Below, piece after piece: positions 8,035 through 17,038 of a stretch of DNA of 64,000 nt; positions within the stretch are counted from its first letter, which is position 1, and each line of letters starts with the position of its first letter. This DNA is from Burkholderiales bacterium (GTDB taxonomy: Bacteria > Pseudomonadota > Gammaproteobacteria > Burkholderiales > Usitatibacteraceae). A program made the position numbers and the translations under genes. The notes beneath the pieces were generated by a model, which saw nothing but the letters and a program-made list of their open reading frames with translations, ran no database searches and was not told the DNA's origin. The stretch spans positions 34,652 to 98,651 of the forward strand of contig JANYDB010000048.1 of assembly GCA_025359985.1 (NCBI GenBank), given 5' to 3'.

Positions 8035-8598
8035 ATGGATGAGCTCATTTCGGTATTGAGTGAGGTGGAAGATGATGCGGTGACGGGTGCGCTGGATCGT
8101 GCGTTTGCGGCGCATTATCCTGATTTGAAACGCATTGCGCATGCGCGCTTGTCCGGGGTTCGGCTTGATGATGGTTTGTCGACTACCGCGCTGGTGCATG
8201 AAAGCTACGTCAAGCTTGCGCAGGGTAAGGGGGCCAGCTTTACGGATCGCATTCGGTTTTTGGCTTATTCGTCACGTGTGATTCGCAGCATCGTGATGGA
8301 TGTGATTCGTGAACAGCGTGCGCTCAAACGCGGTGGCGATATTGATATGGTGACGCTGAACACCGACATTGTTGAAATCGCGGGCGAGGCTGATGCGCCG
8401 ATTGATGTTGAGACTGTTCACTTAGCCATTGATGAGCTTGGTCTGCTGGATCCCGGCCTGGCGCGGCTGGTGGAGATGCGATTTTTTGGCGGGCTGACGG
8501 AGACTGAAATTGCCGAGGCCACAAATACCTCCGAGCGCACGGTGCGACGTGAATGGCAAAAAGCGCGGGCGCTGTTGTTGACGTTGATTCGCCAATAG
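8035..8598 (+). CDS. ECF sigma factor, TIGR02999-like family
   Basis: 187 residues from ATG 8035, chosen for the GGGAGAG 9 nt upstream; a TTG at 8014 is an alternative. Region 2 has HYPDLKRIAHARLSG, STTALVHESYVKLAQG and RIRFLAYSSRVIRSIVMDVI. Region 4 has LVEMRFFGGLTETEIAEATN and SERTVRREWQKARALLL. This composition is characteristic of the sigma family often encoded next to membrane Ser/Thr kinases in Gram-negative bacteria, and here the kinase gene follows directly. No anti-sigma factor is adjacent, so the kinase is the natural candidate regulator. That link is inference. Confidence 0.92.
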   Translation: MDELISVLSEVEDDAVTGALDRAFAAHYPDLKRIAHARLSGVRLDDGLSTTALVHESYVKLAQGKGASFTDRIRFLAYSSRVIRSIVMDVIREQRALKRGGDIDMVTLNTDIVEIAGEADAPIDVETVHLAIDELGLLDPGLARLVEMRFFGGLTETEIAEATNTSERTVRREWQKARALLLTLIRQ

Positions 8599-8683
8599 CG
8601 TGATGCGTCTTGCATCATGGCGTAGCAAAATGATTGGTGTTGTCTGTTGGATTTTCGGTCATCAACTTAAAATAATATTTAGC

Positions 8684-8735
8684 GGATGTGGTGTTTGGAT
8701 GTGGTGTCGGGACGCGGTATCCGGACGCGGTGATT
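8684..8735 (+). repeat. 4 x 13-bp degenerate tandem repeat
   Basis: Four consecutive 13-nt units: GGATGTGGTGTTT, GGATGTGGTGTCG, GGACGCGGTATCC, GGACGCGGTGATT. They fall into two pairs (GGATGTGG and GGACGCGG). They lie between the sigma factor and the kinase gene, about 220-270 bases upstream of the kinase start. Function is unknown; they could be regulatory binding sites or slippage products. Confidence 0.7.
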
Positions 8736-8770
8736 ATTGCGTTGCCAAGGCCATCATGCAAACAGTCAGC

Positions 8771-8818
8771 GGCTGCTTTCACCATCGACGTAAGCAGCCC
8801 GGCGATGGCCGGTTTTTT
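8771..8818 (+). terminator. Double hairpin with T-run, intrinsic terminator
   Basis: A first stem pairs GGCTGCTT (8771-8778) with AAGCAGCC (8792-8799). It is followed at once by CCGGC (8799-8803), a GATG loop, GCCGG (8808-8812) and six T (8813-8818). The second hairpin plus T-run is a classical rho-independent terminator. It would separate the sigma gene from the kinase gene, so the kinase probably has its own promoter in the following 130 bases. Confidence 0.78.
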
Positions 8819-8953
8819 GGCTTGATTACGTTTAACAGATAAGCTCGTTTAACACATTGTTCGTCCGTCCGTCCTTCCGCTCGCCGGCATTTTCATGACC
8901 AAGAATTATCCGAAAAATCAATCAACACCACCACGCGCGTTAAAAAATAAAAC

Positions 8954-11668
8954 GTGAAAATCACCAAACAACAGTGGGCCAAAATTGGCCCTTTGCTTAA
9001 CACCGCGCTGGAGCTTGATGCGACTACGCGTGAGCAATGGCTTGAAGGCATTGTGCGGACGGATGCAGAGATTGCGCCGCTACTCAAACAAATACTCGCC
9101 ACGCATGATCAGGCGGAGCGGGCGAGCGCGCTGGAAACAGTACCCAAGCTCGCGCCGCCACCACCGTCATCACTGCCATCTTTCTTCCATCCCGGCAATA
9201 TGATTGGTGCTTACCGATTGGTATTGCCTCTGGGGCGTGGTGGCATGGGCGAGGTCTGGCTCGCGGATCAGGCCGATGGCCGCATCACCCGTCAAGTGGC
9301 GCTAAAGCTGCCGACCCAGGTGCAGCATCTTGAGGTGTGGCGTCGTCGCTTTCAGCGCGAGCGCGATATTCTTGCCAAGCTCACGCATCCGAATATTGCG
9401 CGGCTGTTTGATGCGGGCGTAGATGAAAAATTAAGTCGTATCGGCATTGGTCAGCCTTATCTGGCGCTTGAATATGTTGAAGGCAAACCGCTTAATGAAT
9501 ATGTTGATGCAAAACTATTACCGATTGCGGCGCGCTTAAAGTTATTCCGACAGGTGCTGGCCGCTACCACTCACGCGCATCAGCATCTGGTGGTGCATCG
9601 TGATCTAAAGCCCGGCAATATTTTGGTGACCGCCAGCGGCGAGGTGAAGCTGCTCGATTTTGGTATCGCCAAACTCATTGATGATGCCGCTACGCAAACA
9701 ACCGATGACAGCCACGCGGCTCAGCATCAATCGGTAACCGAGCTGACCCGCATCGGTGGCCGCGTCATGACCTTGCGTTACGCCGCACCTGAGCAGGTAA
9801 CGGGTGAGGCGATCACCACCGCCACCGATGTGTATGCGCTCGGCGTGATTTTGCACGAGCTCATTACCGGGTTGTCACCCTATCGCGCCACGCGTGAGGC
9901 GAAGCGGCTTTCTGAAGCGGCGCTGACCGATGAGCCTACCTCGGTGCCGTCGGCGCTACATTTTTCGCTGGATGATATTCATAAGCGCGGGCTACGCAGT
10001 GCACGTCAACTAACCAATCAAGTAGCCGGTGATCTGGATGCCATCGTGCTCAAAGCCATGCGCAAGCAACCCGACGAGCGTTATCTATCTGTGACCGCAC
10101 TGGATGATGATGTGCGTCGCCATTTAGAGGGTAGCCCTGTGCACGCCCGCAAAGGTACGTGGCGCTACCTTGCCGGACGATTTGTGATGCGTCATAAAAT
10201 ACCGATGGTCGCCGCGGCTTTGGTGCTCATCACGATTGTGGGCGGGCTGATTGTGGTTGATCAAGAACGTCGGGTCGCGGTGGCTGAACGTGAACGTGCC
10301 GAACGACATTTCAAATCGGTGCGCACGCTGGCAAATTCACTGATGTTTGATGTGCATGATCAGATCGACCATTTGTCCGGCGCGACCAAGGCCAAGCAGG
10401 TGCTGGCGGAGAATGCAAGTAAATATCTTGATCAGCTATCGACTGAATCAACGCTGGATACAGGCCTAAGTATCGAGCTGGCTAAGGCGTACGAGCGGCT
10501 GGCCAGTATTCAGGGGCAGGTAGATGCAGCCAATATTGGCAAGCCCGCTGAGGCTTTAAAGAGCTATCAACGTGCAGCGCAATTGTTGATACCACTAGCC
10601 CAGTCTCCCACGGGTTTGGCAAAATTTATGGTGTCAACTTCAGCGACTCTCAATGCGCTTACGGTCGCGCATGAGCTGGCGAAAATATATCGCAACATTA
10701 GTGGCATTCAACGCGGTATGGGCAAGCTGGAAGATGCATATCAGTCGATTAAAACCGGTGCTGCCTTTGCCGAGCAGGCGAGCGGTCTGCCGAATGCAGT
10801 ACTGGCCGATAAAACCATGTACGCCGTCATGCTTTACGAGCGCGAGAAAAGCCTGGGCACTATCAAGAGTGATCGCGAAATTCGCTTAAAAGGGGTCGAG
10901 CAAGCGGTCGCGATCGTTGAGGCTTTGCGTGTCAGCAACCCGAATGATGATGATCTGCAGGATCGCATGGCCTGGCTCTATAGCGAGAACGGACATGCGC
11001 TACGCGATGATAAAAATCCTGAGGTTAAGCGTCAGGCGATTAAAAAATATGAAGCCGCACTAAAGATTCGAGAAGATGCCTTGCTCAAAACACCGCTCGA
11101 CACGGCCTTACAGCGTGCCATCGTTGCGCATCACAATGCGATGGGCCACACGTACCAGCAGTTATATGAGCTTGATAATGCAATCAAACAACAAAGTGCC
11201 GCTAACGAGGCTATGCAGCGCATTTCAAAACAGGATCCGGCGAACGCGCAATTCAAAAGCGATTCCGTGCAGACCCTGCTGAGCCTCGCAACAGCTCAAG
11301 CAGAGGCAGGCGATGCAGCCGCTGCACAGCGCTCGGCAGAAGAAGGCCTTAGATGTTTGGCTGAATTGCCTGCTGCTATGCGCGCACTCAAACGAACCCG
11401 CGCTGCCGAGATGTCGTTGCAAAAAACGGTGGGTGATGCAAACTTCGAACATGCTCAGCAGCTTGCTGTCTCTAACGCGCAGACCCGTGCCGTTAAACGG
11501 CAAATCTTAATCGCCGCACGTGTCGCCATGGTTGCCGCGATTAAAATTATCGAAGAAAATGCGCCTACCGCCCAGTATGCCAAAGCGCGCGTGACCGAAA
11601 TAGCGGCCGCACAAAAGCGCCTCGGTGAGATTGATACACAATTGGCTAAATTAAAAATTGGACGCTAG
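8954..11668 (+). CDS. Membrane-anchored Ser/Thr protein kinase (Hanks type, PknB-like)
   Basis: 904 residues from GTG 8954. Residues 1-80 form an alpha-helical leader (WAKIGPLLNTALELDATTREQWLEG-like) typical of kinases paired with TIGR02999-type sigma factors. The kinase domain, about residues 85-370, shows the glycine loop LGRGGMGEVW (93-102), the VALK lysine (118), catalytic HRDLKPGN (215-222), DFGIAKL (235-241) and the APEQ of the activation segment. A single membrane helix lies at about 417-435. The 470-residue C-terminal part is helical and repeat-like, probably TPR-type, and would be extracytoplasmic. The kinase would therefore sense outside and phosphorylate inside. The sigma factor gene upstream is the likely partner, although a terminator lies between them. 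Confidence 0.93.
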   Translation: MKITKQQWAKIGPLLNTALELDATTREQWLEGIVRTDAEIAPLLKQILATHDQAERASALETVPKLAPPPPSSLPSFFHPGNMIGAYRLVLPLGRGGMGEVWLADQADGRITRQVALKLPTQVQHLEVWRRRFQRERDILAKLTHPNIARLFDAGVDEKLSRIGIGQPYLALEYVEGKPLNEYVDAKLLPIAARLKLFRQVLAATTHAHQHLVVHRDLKPGNILVTASGEVKLLDFGIAKLIDDAATQTTDDSHAAQHQSVTELTRIGGRVMTLRYAAPEQVTGEAITTATDVYALGVILHELITGLSPYRATREAKRLSEAALTDEPTSVPSALHFSLDDIHKRGLRSARQLTNQVAGDLDAIVLKAMRKQPDERYLSVTALDDDVRRHLEGSPVHARKGTWRYLAGRFVMRHKIPMVAAALVLITIVGGLIVVDQERRVAVAERERAERHFKSVRTLANSLMFDVHDQIDHLSGATKAKQVLAENASKYLDQLSTESTLDTGLSIELAKAYERLASIQGQVDAANIGKPAEALKSYQRAAQLLIPLAQSPTGLAKFMVSTSATLNALTVAHELAKIYRNISGIQRGMGKLEDAYQSIKTGAAFAEQASGLPNAVLADKTMYAVMLYEREKSLGTIKSDREIRLKGVEQAVAIVEALRVSNPNDDDLQDRMAWLYSENGHALRDDKNPEVKRQAIKKYEAALKIREDALLKTPLDTALQRAIVAHHNAMGHTYQQLYELDNAIKQQSAANEAMQRISKQDPANAQFKSDSVQTLLSLATAQAEAGDAAAAQRSAEEGLRCLAELPAAMRALKRTRAAEMSLQKTVGDANFEHAQQLAVSNAQTRAVKRQILIAARVAMVAAIKIIEENAPTAQYAKARVTEIAAAQKRLGEIDTQLAKLKIGR

Positions 11669-12089
11669 TTTTTCGCCGTAGCGGTATTTTGCCAAGCGTT
11701 TGCCAAGGTCAATCTGATCGCCACCCCACCGCCGCAACTTGGCCCCCGGACGTTCGCCCGCAATGTGCACACTACGAAGCGGGGCTTCTCTGGGGAAGGT
11801 GTTTGTGTCATTTTTTAAAATAATATAATTTAAAAATCGAAGCGATGACCTTCTGCGGAAAAGCATGCCCGCGGTACGCCTAAGACCTGGGCGAAACAAC
11901 CTCGTTTGTTTTAGCGTTTCGTGTCTGTGCGGTGCCGAAATTTACGCTACGCACCCTCTTGATATCCCTTGAAATAGTTGTTGCATAGCCACTCTGTTTG
12001 GCCGGTTTTCTGCGCCGATTTCGTTTGTCTCGTTAAGAAGCTTTATGGCGTGTTGATTGAGTATTTACACCACACCTAATTAGGCAGAT
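11669..12089. other. Intergenic stretch with dispersed repeat copy 2
   Basis: About 420 bases without a credible gene. It holds the second copy of the dispersed repeat (11733-11809), then an A+T-rich stretch (11810-11845). It precedes the leader element of the RCC1 gene and should contain that gene's promoter; I could not choose a promoter with confidence. Confidence 0.5.
11733..11809 (+). repeat. Dispersed intergenic repeat, copy 2
   Basis: This aligns with 5374-5450. The best conserved part is GGGGCTTCTCTGGGGAAGG and the following TGTTT; the 5' half shares GCCCC-GGACGT and CGCC-ATG-GC blocks. It starts about 65 bases past the kinase stop. It also contains a GAAGC/GCTTC stem that copy 1 lacks, so the fold is not strictly the same. 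Confidence 0.55.
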
Positions 12090-12154
12090 CAAAACACCAG
12101 CGCTGATGCGGTCTTTGGAGCAAAAATTCTTCAAGATGCCCGCCGATGATGGGG
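12090..12154 (+). promoter_or_regulatory. Structured leader element A (shared with 16052-16115)
   Basis: Sequence shared with leader B: AACACCAGC, then GG-CT-TTGGAGCAAAAAT, then a CCGCC-ATG-GGG segment. One stem pairs TTGGAG with CTTCAA around a loop containing CAAAAAT. A second small stem pairs CCC with GGG in A and CCGC with GCGG in B, so the stem is kept while the bases differ. It ends 39 nt before the RCC1 gene start. No known riboswitch class is matched by eye. Confidence 0.5.
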
Positions 12155-12193
12155 TTTCAAAAACGAATAGACAACATCAAACGGAGCGTGATC

Positions 12194-15100
12194 ATGGACC
12201 AGCAGCACTATCAGCAGCAATGTCAGCAGCACAATCAGCTACACCAGCCAGAACGGGAATTCGCGGCATCGAGTGCGGATAGGGATTTATCGAGCCGCTT
12301 GCCAACCTGGCTTGCTGTAGTTCGTAGCGCCTTATTTACCGCTACTTTTGCCTTTACTTTTACCGCGCTCATGCCGTCATTGGCGAATGCCCAGGCTAGC
12401 ATCGCTTTCGGGGTACAGCAGGTGTCAGCGGGCAGCGCTCATAGCTGCGCGATTACCGAGCAGGGTGGCGTGAAATGCTGGGGCAGTAACAGCTTCGGCC
12501 AATTAGGCGATGGCGGTACGGCAAGCCACAGTATTCAGGCGGATGTGAGTGGTCTTGCATCGGGTGTGGCGGCGCTTGCATTGGGTGGTGTTCACAGTTG
12601 TGCGTTGACCACCAGCGGCAGTGTTAAGTGTTGGGGCAGTAATAGTAGTGGCCAGCTCGGTGATGGTTCCAATGCTCAGCAGAACACACCGGTTAATGTC
12701 AGTGGCCTTACCAGCGGCGTGGTGGCAATTGCAGCGGGTGGCTCCTTCACCTGTGCCGTTACCGCGACAGGTGGCGTCAAATGCTGGGGGTTTAATTCAT
12801 CGGGTCAGTTGGGAGACAACACCACTACCAATCGCAACGCCCCGGTTGATGTAATCGGACTCGCATCAGGCGTCGCCACGATTGCGCTTGGCAGTGATCA
12901 TAGCTGTGCGCTCACTAAAACCGGCGGCGTAAAGTGTTGGGGCCTTAACAACAGTGGGCAGTTGGGTGATAACACGCTGGTACAGCGTAATACTGGCGTT
13001 GATGTCAGCGGCTTAAATGTTGGCGTGGCCGCGCTGGCCGCGGGCGGTTCACACACCTGTGCTGTTACCGGAAGCGGCGGCGTTAAATGCTGGGGGGACA
13101 ATACCTCAGGTGATGTCGGTGATAACACCGCAGCGCAGCGCAGCGCGCCGGTTGATGTCACTGGATTGAGCTCTGGGGTGGCAGCGATTGCGCTGGGTTC
13201 ATTTCATAGTTGTGCGCTGACTACAGCGGGCGGGGTTAAATGTTGGGGCATGAATAGCGCCGGGCAAATCGGCGACGCCAGCACCAACCAGCGCAACAGT
13301 CCAGCAGATGTGATTGGCTTTAATATAAAAGTAGCCACGCTGACTGCAGGTAATAACCATACTTGTGCGGTGACCAGTGGCGGCAGTCTCAAGTGCTGGG
13401 GCAGCAATAGTAGTGGTCAGCTTGGTGACAATACGTTGGTTAATCGCGCCACGCTCATCGGTGTTAATGGCTTGTCATTCGATGTGGCGGCCATGGGCCT
13501 GGGATGGAGCACCACTTGTGCGGTGGATACCGGCGCAGGTCTCAAGTGCTGGGGAAGAAATGATTACGGCCAAATTGGCGATGGCACCCGTGGCGAAAGT
13601 CTTTACCGAATTAAACCGGTCGGTGTAGTCGGTTTGAGTGTGGGTGCGGTAGCAGTAAAGGGTGGTGAATTTCATACTTGTTCGCTGACCACGAGCGGCG
13701 GCGTGAAATGCTGGGGCAGCGACAACTACGGCTATCTCGGTGACGGTACTTTTAACGACAGCTTTGTGCCGGTGGACGTGGTGGGCCTCACCTCAGGTGC
13801 GATGGCAGTGGTCAATGGCCGCTTTCATAGCTGTGCGCTCACCATGGGCGGCGGGGTCAAATGCTGGGGTGATAATTTTTACGGACAGCTTGGCAATAAC
13901 ACCACGACGTATACCAATTTGGCAGTCAATGTGGTCGGCTTGAGTACGGGTGTGATCGCAATTGGCGGTGGTGATTACCACTCCTGTGCGTTGCTTGCGG
14001 GCGGTACGGTGAAATGTTGGGGATCCAATAGCAACGGTGAGTTGGGCGTTGCTGGCGGCGTGGACAGCTTGATTCCTGTTACGGTCACCGGCCTCAGCGC
14101 GGGTGTAACCGCGATTGCCGTCAGTGGTGGGCATGCTTGTGCGCTCACTGCTTTAGGGGGCGTGAAATGCTGGGGCAGTGGCGGGAGCGGTGCCCTTGGT
14201 GACGGCGATGCTACCGGCGGCGGCCATGCGGCACCACTCGATGTGGTCGGTTTGACTTCAGGGGTCATCGCCATTGCGGCGGGCACCGCTAACACCTGTG
14301 CAGTGACGACCGCTGGTGCATTGAAGTGCTGGGGTTTCAATGTGGAAGGCGAATTGGGTGACAACACGATTGTTACGCGTAATGTACCAACCGATGTGGT
14401 GGGTTTGAATGCGGGTGTCGCTGACGTAGCAATTGGCAAGAGTCACACCTGCGCACGACTTATCGGTGGTGGTCTTAAATGCTGGGGTGAAAATGCATTG
14501 GGCGAGATTGGTGACAATACCTCGACCCAGGACGATATTAACGCCAACAATCAACTGAGCGAGCAGCGCAATAAGCCGGTGTACGCATTTGGCTATGCAA
14601 CCCGTCCGGTGCTGACCTCATCTGCTAACCCCGCACCGCCGAATCAAACCATTATCTACACTGTTACGGTGAGCGGTAATAACCCCACCGGCACGGTAGC
14701 ATTTAAAGCGAACGGCGTGACGCTATCTGGCTGTAGCGCTTTAGCAATTGTCAATGGCGTCGCGAGCTGTGCGACTCCGTTTGCAACCATCGGTCCGCGC
14801 ATCATTACCGTGACCTATAGTGGCGATAATTACAACGCCAGCAGCCTGGGTGCATTAGCTGCGGGCCAGGTTGTCACCGCAGCCGCATTGATCAGAAATG
14901 TTGGTATCGATATTGATGGTAATGGCAAAAGTCAGCTCATCGTGCGCTCAGCCAGTGCGCAAACCCAGGCGGGCCGCCTGGTGGCCAATCAGTTTCAATT
15001 CACCGCACTGCCTGATCCAGGTGCAAGCTTTCGCATGATCGGTGTAGGTGATTTTGACAACAACGGTAAACACGATCTTGCTTATCAGGACATCACACAA

Positions 15101-15877
15101 GGTGAGTTTGGTGATGTCTCGGTGTGGCCTGATTTTGCCGGTACTGGCGCGCAATTTTCCCGCAAGGTAAAGCTGGCGTGGATCGTGCAGGCGGTTGCCG
15201 ATCTGGACGGTGATGGTTTCGACGATATGGTGTTTCGCTTTACCGGCGACGATGGCATCCCGAACGACACCGGTGTTTCTTATATCTGGTTCATGAACGG
15301 CAGCGCCGTGAATCAAGTCCGCAAACGCGGCGGCGCACCGCTCAACTGGACGTTAGTCGGCGCGATCGACATCAACAATGATGGCGCTGCTGATATGGTT
15401 TACATAAGCCCGGGCAATCAGATCCGGGTGTTAATGGCGACACCCGCCCGAACCTGTGCAAATTTATCGGCAGGCAATCTGGCAGGCGGCTATCAAGCGC
15501 TGAAGGTGGCTGATTTCACCGGCACCGGACGTGGCGATATTCTGGCGCGAAATGCAGCGAGCGGCGCCGCATTTTTGCTCAATCTCGACGCAACCTTAGC
15601 CACGCTACCCGCACCCACTGCCAATCCGGATGATCCGAATGCGTCGTGCACCGCGACCAGCCAAGTGGTAACCACCACCACCATTCTGCTGCCGACAGTT
15701 GACCCCACCTGGCAGTTCTATGCATCAGGGGATTTCAACGGTGACGGCTATTTCGACATCGTCTGGAAGCAGCCAAATGGCACGCTGACGCTATGGTTAA
15801 TGAATGCCAATGGGGTGCCGACAGTGATCAATAACGCCGGCACAGCACCTGCAGGTTTCATCGCGGTGCAGCCGTAA
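12194..15877 (+). CDS. Secreted RCC1-repeat protein with Ig-like and FG-GAP/VCBS C-terminal region
   Basis: 1227 residues from ATG 12194. This start has GGAG 7 nt upstream; the in-frame ATG at 12146 lies inside the leader element. An unusual Gln/His-rich N-terminus (MDQQHYQQQCQQHNQLH) precedes a long export signal ending near PSLANAQA. Then come 14 RCC1-type repeats of about 50 residues, each with a G-x-x-H-S/T-C-A core and a G-V-K-C-W-G-x-N-x-x-G-Q-L-G-D core (nt about 12420-14600). These should form two seven-bladed propellers. An Ig-like domain follows (LTSSANPAPPNQTIIYTVTV). The last 330 residues carry Ca-binding-type motifs such as DIDGNGKS, GDFDNNGKHD, ADLDGDGFDD and DINNDGAAD. The two Cys per repeat suggest disulfides after export. 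Role unknown; probably extracellular binding. Confidence 0.88.
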   Translation: MDQQHYQQQCQQHNQLHQPEREFAASSADRDLSSRLPTWLAVVRSALFTATFAFTFTALMPSLANAQASIAFGVQQVSAGSAHSCAITEQGGVKCWGSNSFGQLGDGGTASHSIQADVSGLASGVAALALGGVHSCALTTSGSVKCWGSNSSGQLGDGSNAQQNTPVNVSGLTSGVVAIAAGGSFTCAVTATGGVKCWGFNSSGQLGDNTTTNRNAPVDVIGLASGVATIALGSDHSCALTKTGGVKCWGLNNSGQLGDNTLVQRNTGVDVSGLNVGVAALAAGGSHTCAVTGSGGVKCWGDNTSGDVGDNTAAQRSAPVDVTGLSSGVAAIALGSFHSCALTTAGGVKCWGMNSAGQIGDASTNQRNSPADVIGFNIKVATLTAGNNHTCAVTSGGSLKCWGSNSSGQLGDNTLVNRATLIGVNGLSFDVAAMGLGWSTTCAVDTGAGLKCWGRNDYGQIGDGTRGESLYRIKPVGVVGLSVGAVAVKGGEFHTCSLTTSGGVKCWGSDNYGYLGDGTFNDSFVPVDVVGLTSGAMAVVNGRFHSCALTMGGGVKCWGDNFYGQLGNNTTTYTNLAVNVVGLSTGVIAIGGGDYHSCALLAGGTVKCWGSNSNGELGVAGGVDSLIPVTVTGLSAGVTAIAVSGGHACALTALGGVKCWGSGGSGALGDGDATGGGHAAPLDVVGLTSGVIAIAAGTANTCAVTTAGALKCWGFNVEGELGDNTIVTRNVPTDVVGLNAGVADVAIGKSHTCARLIGGGLKCWGENALGEIGDNTSTQDDINANNQLSEQRNKPVYAFGYATRPVLTSSANPAPPNQTIIYTVTVSGNNPTGTVAFKANGVTLSGCSALAIVNGVASCATPFATIGPRIITVTYSGDNYNASSLGALAAGQVVTAAALIRNVGIDIDGNGKSQLIVRSASAQTQAGRLVANQFQFTALPDPGASFRMIGVGDFDNNGKHDLAYQDITQGEFGDVSVWPDFAGTGAQFSRKVKLAWIVQAVADLDGDGFDDMVFRFTGDDGIPNDTGVSYIWFMNGSAVNQVRKRGGAPLNWTLVGAIDINNDGAADMVYISPGNQIRVLMATPARTCANLSAGNLAGGYQALKVADFTGTGRGDILARNAASGAAFLLNLDATLATLPAPTANPDDPNASCTATSQVVTTTTILLPTVDPTWQFYASGDFNGDGYFDIVWKQPNGTLTLWLMNANGVPTVINNAGTAPAGFIAVQP

Positions 15878-16051
15878 AAATCAGAGGGGGCGCTGGAAAG
15901 AATGCCGAATAGCACCTCCCCCAATCGCGGTATGTCACAACCTGACTCAAGATATTTGGCCGCTTTTGATGAGCGCATACGTTTGTATAAACAGGAAAAG
16001 CATTTTGTTTTAGGCGATTTACGGGCAGAACAATAGTTTCAATATTGAAAT
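15878..16051. other. Intergenic stretch upstream of leader B
   Basis: This is the first part of a 348-base gap between the RCC1 gene and the next secreted protein gene. No coding frame is credible. The second part holds leader element B and an untranslated stretch with AGGGGG at 16216-16221, the ribosome-binding site of the next gene. Confidence 0.5.
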
Positions 16052-16115
16052 GAAACACCAGCAAAGACGGGACTCTTGGAGCAAAAATGTCTCAAAACGT
16101 CCGCCAATGCGGGTG
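16052..16115 (+). promoter_or_regulatory. Structured leader element B (shared with 12090-12154)
   Basis: It carries the same core as leader A: AAACACCAGC, CTTGGAGCAAAAATGT, CTCAAAA and CGTCCGCC-AATGCGGG. GAG pairs with CTC around the CAAAAAT loop, and CCGC pairs with GCGG around CAAT. It lies 110 nt before the start of the small secreted protein gene. A shared leader suggests that both genes answer to one post-transcriptional control. Confidence 0.5.
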
Positions 16116-16225
16116 GTTAAATTCTGTCAAAACTCGAATCGCCGTAGACAGAAAATTTGAATCAACCCATACCGAGCCAACATCAACATGATCACCAACG
16201 TCAACATTTTTACTCAGGGGGCAAC

Positions 16226-16879
16226 ATGATTACCAACACATTTATCACGACTTCAATGAATGCTTTTAATATTAAACGCCATAGGTCAGTTGTGACCGTG
16301 TTGACTACCACCATCATGGCTGCTCTCACCATTTCGGCATCAAGCGCGTCTTACGCACAACTGATCGGGGTGGGTAATACAACCGTCAATTTAACCATTC
16401 CTGTCTCTTTCACCGGTGTGCCTACCAATGTCAGCACGGCATTTTTGGACTGTATGTTTCAAAATTCTGCCGTTACCACGACAGGTAATGGATTTTCTGG
16501 CGGTGGACCCGCAACTGTTGTGCCCATCTCTGTTTCATCTGGGCAAACAGTTACAAATGGTGTGTTGCGCGCGCCTCTCACCGTATCGACGACACGTACG
16601 ACTCAGATTCAGCAAAACGTCGTTATCAATGCCCTTTTTATCGGCGCAAGACCCGATATCGCAACCTGTGCACTGACGCTTAAAACTGGCCAGCAAGGGC
16701 CTGTCAACATTTATTCAAAGTCAGACGCAAAATGTACGAAGCCTGTTACCACCAACACGATCTCTCCCTATATGTGTGTGAACGAAACTTTCGGCAATGC
16801 AAATGGAGCCTGGGTTTTTAGTGCCGGAGCATATGGTCTGGACCCACAAATCAAGATCAGCATGGATCTCACATACTGA
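16226..16879 (+). CDS. Small secreted protein of unknown function
   Basis: 217 residues from ATG 16226, chosen for the AGGGGG just upstream; a TTG at 16157 is a weaker option. A long N-terminal region ends in a typical signal sequence (VVTVLTTTIMAALTISASSASYAQ). The mature part is rich in Thr, Val, Ser and Gly with predicted beta strands (NTTVNLTIPVSFTGVP, VPISVSSGQTVTNG). It contains six Cys that could form disulfides (for example LDCMF, TCALTLKT, KCTKPV, YMCVNE). I do not recognise the family. It shares a leader element with the RCC1 gene and precedes the Ig-repeat gene by about 160 bases, so it probably belongs to the same exported set. Confidence 0.75.
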   Translation: MITNTFITTSMNAFNIKRHRSVVTVLTTTIMAALTISASSASYAQLIGVGNTTVNLTIPVSFTGVPTNVSTAFLDCMFQNSAVTTTGNGFSGGGPATVVPISVSSGQTVTNGVLRAPLTVSTTRTTQIQQNVVINALFIGARPDIATCALTLKTGQQGPVNIYSKSDAKCTKPVTTNTISPYMCVNETFGNANGAWVFSAGAYGLDPQIKISMDLTY

Positions 16880-17038
16880 TCCACATCTGAGTTCTTCGTA
16901 TCGTCTTAAATAGAATGTGCACCCGCCATCACGGCGCGGTGCAGTGGGGAACGCTGTGGGTCAAACCAGGATGAGACATCAATTTAAATTTGGGTGCGCG
17001 CGTGTCGGGTGTGTGCGTGACATGTGCGCGAGCCAGCC

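Noticed and set aside
12090..12154. Leader A as a c-di-GMP-I riboswitch
   Set aside because: The GGAGCAAAAAT stretch slightly recalls the GGACGCAAAGCC segment of that class, but the other conserved parts (GGCAAACC and the tetraloop-receptor arrangement) are missing in both leaders.
12420..14600. The RCC1 repeat region as a DNA-level tandem repeat or CRISPR-like array
   Set aside because: The similarity is in the protein pattern, with strongly diverged DNA between units and no spacer structure.
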